Source: Desulfuromonadaceae bacterium (GTDB lineage Bacteria; Desulfobacterota; Desulfuromonadia; Desulfuromonadales; Geopsychrobacteraceae). From it: a stretch of 5,758 bases of DNA. This document shows positions 5,391 through 5,758 of the stretch, one piece after another. Location: assembly GCA_030639985.1 (NCBI GenBank), contig DAOWKG010000005.1:1-5758 (forward strand), written 5' to 3'. The notes below the pieces were generated by a model. The model did no database searches, had not been told where the DNA came from, and was given only the letters and a program-made list of their open reading frames with translations. Position 1 is the stretch's first letter, and each line of letters starts with the position of its first letter. The position numbers and the translations under genes were made by a program.

Positions 5391-5758
5391 ATGGAAATCT
5401 TTTACAGTATTCTTCCGGAGCTGATTCGGATAGTTGTTTGTGCCATATGCGGCGCAGTTATCGTATTTGGTAACGCACTAGTGATGGGTTATGCCGAGCG
5501 TAAGCTGGCTGGGCATATCATGCTTCGACCGGGTCCGATGGAAGTTGGCCCCCACGGTCTTTACCAGTTGGTAATTGACGGCTTGAAGTTGATGGGTAAG
5601 CAGTTGGTGGTGCCGTTAAAGGCGGATAAACCACTATTTATGCTGGCTCCACTTTTGTCCTTTGCCCCGGTATTTGTACCGCTGCTGGTAATCCCGTTTA
5701 GTGACAAGATTCAAGGGTTTGACCTTGATGTGGGTCTGTTGCTGATTCTGGCTTTTGC
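5391..5758 (+). CDS. nuoH: NADH-quinone oxidoreductase (complex I) subunit H, 5' part, cut by the window edge
   Basis: An open frame starts at the ATG at 5391 and runs to the edge (122 complete codons, roughly the first third of a typical NuoH of 320-350 residues). NuoH (ND1 homologue) is the membrane subunit that lines the quinone entry channel and links electron transfer to proton pumping. Helix 1 spans about 10-33. It is followed by the conserved loop YAERKLAGHIMLRPGPMEVG (34-53), then GLYQLVIDGLKLMGK (56-70), the motif AD (78-79) and APLLSFAP (86-93) entering helix 2. The loop segment GKQLVVP has Gln and Leu where many NuoH proteins have the acidic pair of KED. AGGG at 5384-5387, overlapping the nuoD stop, is the ribosome site, with short spacing. 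The gene directly follows nuoD. Confidence 0.95.
   Translation, partial: MEIFYSILPELIRIVVCAICGAVIVFGNALVMGYAERKLAGHIMLRPGPMEVGPHGLYQLVIDGLKLMGKQLVVPLKADKPLFMLAPLLSFAPVFVPLLVIPFSDKIQGFDLDVGLLLILAF

Overview
The window reads as a chromosomal segment of a moderate-GC Gram-negative bacterium. The most likely source is a relative of the Desulfuromonadales or another former deltaproteobacterial group. This is an inference from three things: a DUF47/PiT phosphate pair, a RAYT-like Y1 transposase relative with a DnaA-type C-terminal helix-turn-helix, and a nuo operon that runs A-B-C-D-H. No species can be named from the sequence alone.

Layout: (1) Positions 1-689, minus strand: a DUF47/PhoU-like protein, followed by what appears to be the first eight codons of a PiT-type inorganic phosphate transporter that runs off the left edge. 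(2) 690-880: a divergent intergenic region with a candidate promoter in each direction and an inverted-repeat element just ahead of the next gene. (3) 881-1822, plus strand: a RAYT-like Y1-transposase-domain protein. Its open frame is intact, but the second His of the HUH motif and the catalytic Tyr are both replaced, so it is predicted not to cleave DNA. (4) 1845-2336: trmO, the tRNA t6A37 methyltransferase, 22 bp behind it. (5) 2337-2740: 404 bp without a convincing gene. It holds two adjacent dyads, a good sigma-70-type promoter and a leader with several possible hairpins. (6) 2741 to the right edge: nuoA, nuoB, nuoC, nuoD and the start of nuoH, tightly packed or overlapping.

The nuo genes encode the membrane arm and the quinone-reducing module of respiratory complex I. 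NuoB carries cluster N2, NuoC and NuoD complete the quinone module, and NuoA and NuoH form part of the proton-pumping base and the quinone tunnel. nuoD is followed directly by nuoH with no nuoE, nuoF or nuoG between them. The NADH-oxidising module is therefore encoded elsewhere or replaced by another electron donor. The phosphate genes, the RAYT-like gene and trmO show no functional link to nuo.

I found no clearly new multi-gene system. The points most worth following up are the catalytically degraded RAYT-like protein with its upstream element, the dyad pair and structured leader before nuoA, and the missing EFG module.
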